From the NCBI RefSeq assembly GCF_014905555.1, contig NZ_BNGS01000007.1, positions 428,495 through 492,494 on the forward strand: 64,000 nucleotides of DNA, given 5' to 3'. Each line of letters starts with the position of its first letter. The stretch's first letter is position 1. Of this stretch, positions 60,440-64,000 are shown one piece after another. The notes below the pieces were generated by a model. It had not been told where the DNA came from, did no database searches, and saw only the letters and a program-made list of their open reading frames with translations. Origin of the DNA: Streptomyces sp. Y2F8-2. GTDB lineage: Bacteria; Actinomycetota; Actinomycetes; Streptomycetales; Streptomycetaceae. Both the position numbers and the translations under genes were made by a program.

Positions 60440-61729
60440 ATGAACACTGCAGGTGGCGGGGACGTACCGGCGCACACGGGCCTTGACCTGGCCCCCTTCC
60501 GGGGCCTGCGCTACGACCCTGACCGCGTCGGCAGCCTCGCCGCGGTCACCTCACCGCCGTACGACGTCGTCGTGCGCCCGGACGGACTCCTCCATCTGGA
60601 GTCGGCGGACCCGCACAACATCGTGCGTCTCATACTGCCCCAGGCGGCCACTCCGGCGGCACGCACCAAGCAGGCGGCGGAGACCCTGCGCCGCTGGCTC
60701 GCCGAGGGGGTCCTGAGGACCGACACCGAGCCCGGCCTGTACGTCTACGAGCAGCGAGGCGGCGGGGTGCTCCAGCGCGGCCTCATAGGGGCGCTGCGCG
60801 TCTCGGAGCCCTCGGAGGGCGTGGTGCTGCCCCACGAGGACGTCATGCCGCACGTCGTCGCGGACCGTGCGGCCCTGATGCGCGCCACCTGCGCCAACCT
60901 CGAACCCCTGCTGCTCACCTACCGCGGCAACGGCTCCGAGACCGGCGCGACGGCCGTCGTCGAACGCACCGTCGAACGCCTGCCACTGCTGGCCACCACC
61001 ACGGAGGACGGTTTCAGCCACCGCCTGTGGTCGGTGACGGATCCCGACGCTCTGGCGGAGATCCGGGCCGACCTGGCCCGGCAACAGGCCCTGATCGCAG
61101 ACGGCCACCACCGCTGGGCGACCTACGTGCGTCTACGCGCGGAGCACACCTCCCCGAGCCCGTGGGACTACGGCCTGGTCCTGCTGGTGGACACCGCCCG
61201 CTACCCGCTGAGGGTCCGGGCGATCCACCGCCTCCTGCACCGGCTCCCGGTCGCCGAGGCGCTGTCCGCCCTGGACGGCCTGTTCCGCGTACGCGACCTG
61301 CACCTGCCGCTGCCCGATGCCTTGGAGGTGCTGGCCGACGCCGCCTGCGCCGGCAACGCCTACCTCCTCGCCGGCGACGGCGCCTTCCACCTGGTCGACC
61401 AGCCGTCCCCGGACCTCCTGGCCCGTACGGTCCCGGCTGACCGCCCCCAGGCCTGGCGCACGCTGGACGCGACGGTCCTGCATGCCGCGCTCCTGGAACA
61501 CGTCTGGCGCATCCCCGAGGACTCGCCCCAACACATCGCCTACATCCACGACACGGCCGCCACCGTCGAGAAGGCCGAGCGCGACGGCGGCACGGCGGTC
61601 CTGATGCACCCGGTCCGCGAGGAGGTCGTCCGCGCACTGGCCCGCCAGGGCGTGACGATGCCGCGCAAGTCGACCTCGTTCGGCCCGAAGCCGGCGTCGG
61701 GGCTGGTGCTGCGGGCGTTGGAGCTCTGA
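60440..61729 (+). CDS. DUF1015 family protein
   Basis: 429 aa. FRGLRYDPDRVGSLAAVTSP with PPYDVV near the N-terminus, the middle ALIADGHHRWATYVRLRAE and C-terminal RKSTSFGPKPASGLVLRALE are the DUF1015 signatures. Members are widespread; some have been linked to serine metabolism, but the activity here is not known to me. It is divergent from the HAD-IIA gene and ends in a strong terminator. Confidence 0.88.
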   Translation: MNTAGGGDVPAHTGLDLAPFRGLRYDPDRVGSLAAVTSPPYDVVVRPDGLLHLESADPHNIVRLILPQAATPAARTKQAAETLRRWLAEGVLRTDTEPGLYVYEQRGGGVLQRGLIGALRVSEPSEGVVLPHEDVMPHVVADRAALMRATCANLEPLLLTYRGNGSETGATAVVERTVERLPLLATTTEDGFSHRLWSVTDPDALAEIRADLARQQALIADGHHRWATYVRLRAEHTSPSPWDYGLVLLVDTARYPLRVRAIHRLLHRLPVAEALSALDGLFRVRDLHLPLPDALEVLADAACAGNAYLLAGDGAFHLVDQPSPDLLARTVPADRPQAWRTLDATVLHAALLEHVWRIPEDSPQHIAYIHDTAATVEKAERDGGTAVLMHPVREEVVRALARQGVTMPRKSTSFGPKPASGLVLRALEL

Positions 61730-61734
61730 CAGGC

Positions 61735-61768
61735 GACAGGGCGGGACCCGCTGGGGTCCCGCCCTGTC
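61735..61768. terminator. Terminator between DUF1015 and the TPR gene
   Basis: A perfect 15-bp stem (gacagggcgggaccc with its complement at 61754-61768) and a 4-base loop, starting 6 bp after the DUF1015 stop and before the convergent TPR gene stop; probably bidirectional. Confidence 0.9.
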
Positions 61769-61792
61769 TCGTCCCGGTGCCGCCGACCGGCG

Positions 61793-63547
61793 TCAGTCGT
61801 CGTCGCCGTCGCCCTCGGCCGCGTCGGGCTCGCTCTCGCCCTCGTCCAGGGCGTCGACGAACTCCACACCGTCCAGCTCGGCGAGCCGGTCGGAGGCGTC
61901 CGTGCTGCCGTCCCTGTCGGCCTCGACGGCCTTGGCGAACCACTCGCGCGCCTCGCTCTCCCGACCGGCGGCCAGCAGCGCGTCGGCGTACGCGTACCGC
62001 AGCCGCGCGGTCCACGGCTGGACGGAGTTGGATGCCAGCTCGGGGCTCTGCAGCGTCACGATCGCCGCGTCGAGCTGCCCCATGTCGCGGCGCGCACCGG
62101 CCGCCACCAGCCGCATCTCGACCTGACCGGCCTTGTCGAGCTTGTGGACCTCGGGCGCCCCGGCCATGTCCAGCGCCTTCTCGGGCCGGCCGAGACCACG
62201 CTCGCAGTCCGCCATGACGGGCCACAGGTCGACGGTGCCCGTCATACGCCTGGCGGCCCGGAACTCGGCGAGCGCCTCACCGTACTTCTGGTTGGCGTAC
62301 GCCGCGAAGCCGGCCGCCTCGCGCACGGCGGCGACGCGTGACGCGAGGCGCAGCGCCACCTTCGAGTACCCGTATGCGCCCTCCGGGTCCTCGTCGATGA
62401 GCCGGGCGACCATCACCAGGTTCTTGGCGACGTCCTCGGCGAGCGTCTTGGGCAGGCTCTGCAGCTCCTGCCGTACGTCCTTGTCGATCTCCTCCCCGGT
62501 GACGTCCTCGGGGATCGGCAGCCGCTTGATCGGCTCGCGGTCCCGGTCCCGGTCCCGCTCCTCGCGGAACCGGCCACCACCGCGCCGGTCGTCGCCACGC
62601 CGGTCGTCGCCACGCCGGTCGTCGCGGCCACGGAACCCTCCGGGACGCCCACCGCGGTCGTCACGCCCACGGAAGCCACCGGGACGCCCACCGCGGTCGT
62701 CACGCCCGCGGAAACCGCCGCGGTCGGAACGGCTGTCGTCACGGCGGTGGCCGCGGTCCGAGCGGCTGTCGTCACGGCGGTAGCCACGATCGTCTCGGCT
62801 GTCGTCACGGCGGTAGCCACGATCCTCGCGGCTGTCGTCACGGCGCGGGCCGGACGGCCGGTCGTCACGACGGTCATCCCGACGGAAGCCGCCTCGGTCG
62901 CTGTCGCGGCGGTCGTCACGACGGAAGCCGCCTCGGTCGCCGTCGCGGCGGTCGTCACGACGATCGTCGCGACGGTCATCCCGTCGGTCGTCACGACGGC
63001 CGTAACCGCCTCGATCGTCACGACGGCCGTGACCACCGCGCTGGTCGTCACGGCGGCCGTATCCGCCACGGTCGTCATCACGGCGGCCGTAGCCACCACG
63101 GTCGTCGTCCCGACGGCTGTACCCGCCACGGTCGTCATCACGACGGCCGTAGCCACCACGGTCGTCGCCACGACGGCCGTACCCGCCACGGTCGTCATCG
63201 CGGCGGCCGTACCCGCCACGCTCGTCATCACGACGGAAGGAGGGACGGTCGCCCTCGCGGCCGAAGCCCCGGTCGCGATCGTCGCGGCGCGGACCGGACG
63301 AGCGGTCGTCACGGCGGAAGGAAGGACGTCCAGCACGGTCGCGGTCGTCCCGGCTACGGAATCCGCCTCGGTCGCCCCTGTCGCTCCTGTCGCCGCGGTC
63401 GCCTACCCGGCGGTCGTCTCCTCCACGGCGATCGTCGCGTCGCCCGGAGCCTCCACGGTCGTCGCCGCGGCGCGGGCCGCCGCGGTCACCACTGTCCCGG
63501 CGGCGCTGGTCGCGCTCAGGACGCTCGTCGGGAGAGTTGGTGGACAT
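61793..63547 (-). CDS. TPR protein with long Arg/Asp/Gly repeat (RGG/RDD) N-terminal domain
   Basis: 584 aa from the ATG at 63547. Residues about 1-335 are almost pure low complexity: tandem RRDDDRGGYG-type units, then RRDDRRDD runs, RGYRRDDSRDD units and FRGRDDRGGRPGG units. Residues about 336-584 are helical TPR-like repeats (QKYGEALAEFRAARRMTG, ADALLAAGRESEAREWFAKA) with an acidic tail. The basic/acidic, Gly-Tyr-rich repeat domain is of the kind that binds RNA and forms condensates. Its DNA is highly repetitive (about 62560-63520), giving open frames on both strands. It lies directly after an rRNA operon; role unknown. Confidence 0.88.
   Translation of the reverse strand: MSTNSPDERPERDQRRRDSGDRGGPRRGDDRGGSGRRDDRRGGDDRRVGDRGDRSDRGDRGGFRSRDDRDRAGRPSFRRDDRSSGPRRDDRDRGFGREGDRPSFRRDDERGGYGRRDDDRGGYGRRGDDRGGYGRRDDDRGGYSRRDDDRGGYGRRDDDRGGYGRRDDQRGGHGRRDDRGGYGRRDDRRDDRRDDRRDDRRDGDRGGFRRDDRRDSDRGGFRRDDRRDDRPSGPRRDDSREDRGYRRDDSRDDRGYRRDDSRSDRGHRRDDSRSDRGGFRGRDDRGGRPGGFRGRDDRGGRPGGFRGRDDRRGDDRRGDDRRGGGRFREERDRDRDREPIKRLPIPEDVTGEEIDKDVRQELQSLPKTLAEDVAKNLVMVARLIDEDPEGAYGYSKVALRLASRVAAVREAAGFAAYANQKYGEALAEFRAARRMTGTVDLWPVMADCERGLGRPEKALDMAGAPEVHKLDKAGQVEMRLVAAGARRDMGQLDAAIVTLQSPELASNSVQPWTARLRYAYADALLAAGRESEAREWFAKAVEADRDGSTDASDRLAELDGVEFVDALDEGESEPDAAEGDGDDD
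62560..63520. repeat. Tandem-repeat DNA encoding the RDD/RGG domain
   Basis: Repeated cgacggccgt, accaccacggtcgt and ccacggtcgtcatc blocks with unit lengths that are multiples of three, in several sub-families (Gly-Tyr units near 63060-63240, Arg-Asp runs near 62940-63000, Phe-Arg-Gly units near 62620-62720). Expansion and contraction between strains is expected. Confidence 0.8.
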
Positions 63548-63623
63548 GGTGACTCCTGTCTTCGGTACCGCAAAATCATTGTCGCGCAGCCGGGTACCCG
63601 GCGCGCCCGGGGAAAACGAAAAA

Positions 63624-63662
63624 GGACCCTTGGTCCCAGCAAGTCGCTGGGACCAAGGGTCC
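63624..63662 (-). terminator. rRNA operon terminator
   Basis: A 17-bp perfect stem (63624-63640 with 63646-63662) and a 5-base loop, followed on the minus strand by TTTTTCGTTTTC. It is a classic rho-independent terminator 12 bp after the 5S gene. Confidence 0.95.
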
Positions 63663-63673
63663 TCCAAAGATTG

Positions 63674-63791
63674 TTCGGCGGCGTCCTACTCTCCCACAGG
63701 GTCCCCCCTGCAGTACCATCGGCGCTGTAAGGCTTAGCTTCCGGGTTCGGAATGTAACCGGGCGTTTCCCTCACGCTATGACCACCGAAAC
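63674..63791 (-). rRNA. rrf: 5S ribosomal RNA
   Basis: About 118 nt. The minus strand begins gtttcggtggtcatagcgtg and ends gtaggacgccgccgaac; the inner ccgaacccggaagctaagcc is the conserved 5S loop region. The ends pair as helix I. The exact ends may be off by a base or two. Confidence 0.97.
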
Positions 63792-63894
63792 CCTAATGGT
63801 TTCGAGCGAACAAGCACACTCTTCAGTTGTCTGTTCTGCTCAAAGCCGGCAACCGTTCGTTGCCTCAGAACTGACAGTGGACGCGAGCAACTGA

Positions 63895-64000
63895 GGACAA
63901 GCCCTCGGCCTATTAGTACCAGTCACCTCCACCCGTTACCGGGCTTCCAGACCTGGCCTATCAACCCAGTCGTCTACTGGGAGCCTTACCCCATCAAGTG
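63895..64000 (-). rRNA. rrl: 23S ribosomal RNA, 3' end (runs out of the window)
   Basis: The minus strand contains gaggtgactggtactaatag and gccgagggcttgtcc, the conserved 3' end of 23S rRNA. About 105 nt are in the window; the rest lies to the right. The 3' end position is approximate. The spacer to 5S (about 100 bp) shows nothing else. Confidence 0.95.

Noticed and set aside
62747..63730. Long plus-strand frame rich in Val/Thr/Ala opposite the RDD repeats
   Set aside because: It is the reverse reading of the Arg/Asp/Gly repeat DNA; it has no RBS or domain and runs into the rrn terminator and 5S gene.

Overview
The window is a 64 kb piece of an actinobacterial chromosome, almost certainly Streptomyces. 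The DNA is very GC-rich with G/C-biased third codon positions, GTG and TTG starts are common, and the gene order (SepF-like, gcdH-like, der-plsC-cmk-tyrA-aroH-rluB-scpB-scpA-parA, ald, pyrG, recN-nadK-tlyA) matches the conserved Streptomyces core as I remember it from S. coelicolor (about SCO1749-SCO1793). The right end enters a ribosomal RNA operon (5S complete, 3' end of 23S).

Layout. 0-15 kb: the tail of an amino-acid-binding lipoprotein, a NIT-domain membrane protein, a SepF-like division protein, an acyl-CoA dehydrogenase, a 14-TM MFS exporter, a membrane mannosyltransferase-like protein, a PAP2 phosphatase, a small I78 inhibitor, an orphan cytochrome oxidase subunit I, a WYL regulator, a transferase-like protein, an Rpf/LysM cell-wall protein and two conserved hypotheticals. 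15-24.5 kb: a long leftward gene block with many 4-bp start/stop overlaps, running from a ParA-like ATPase and condensin subunits ScpA/ScpB through RluB, chorismate mutase, prephenate dehydrogenase and CMP kinase to PlsC and the GTPase Der. 24.5-33.2 kb: alanine dehydrogenase, an NB-ARC/TPR protein, a Nudix hydrolase, CTP synthase and a GH15 glucosidase/trehalase.

33.4-45.2 kb is the accessory part. It holds an amino-acid ABC transporter (ATPase, a permease broken by one extra base, binding lipoprotein), an SDR dehydrogenase, a D-serine/3-hydroxyaspartate dehydratase-like PLP enzyme, a Rid-family protein, a GntR/FCD regulator, a HAD hydrolase and two FAD-dependent amine/amino-acid oxidases. 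Three promoters here carry copies of one operator (core TTTGTCGAC). Between the GntR/HAD genes and the oxidases lies a decayed, inverted second copy of the Rid-PLP-SDR block. A transposase relic sits near the centre. I read this as a mobile or rearranging catabolic module for an unusual (D-, beta-hydroxy or N-substituted) amino acid whose chemistry passes through imines or enamines; the substrate is not known.

45.3-61.7 kb: a Fur-family repressor coupled to an anti-sigma-type ATPase, a berberine-bridge-type FAD oxidase, a PucR regulator, a GT4 glycosyltransferase, a MraY/WecA-like membrane transferase, RecN, NAD kinase, TlyA, a small hypothetical, an SCP2-like protein, a siderophore ABC importer preceded by an iron box, a HAD-IIA phosphatase and a DUF1015 protein. 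61.8-64 kb: a TPR protein with a very long Arg/Asp/Gly repeat domain, then the rrn terminator, 5S and 23S end.

All assignments come from reading the sequence and remembered family motifs; no database search was made.
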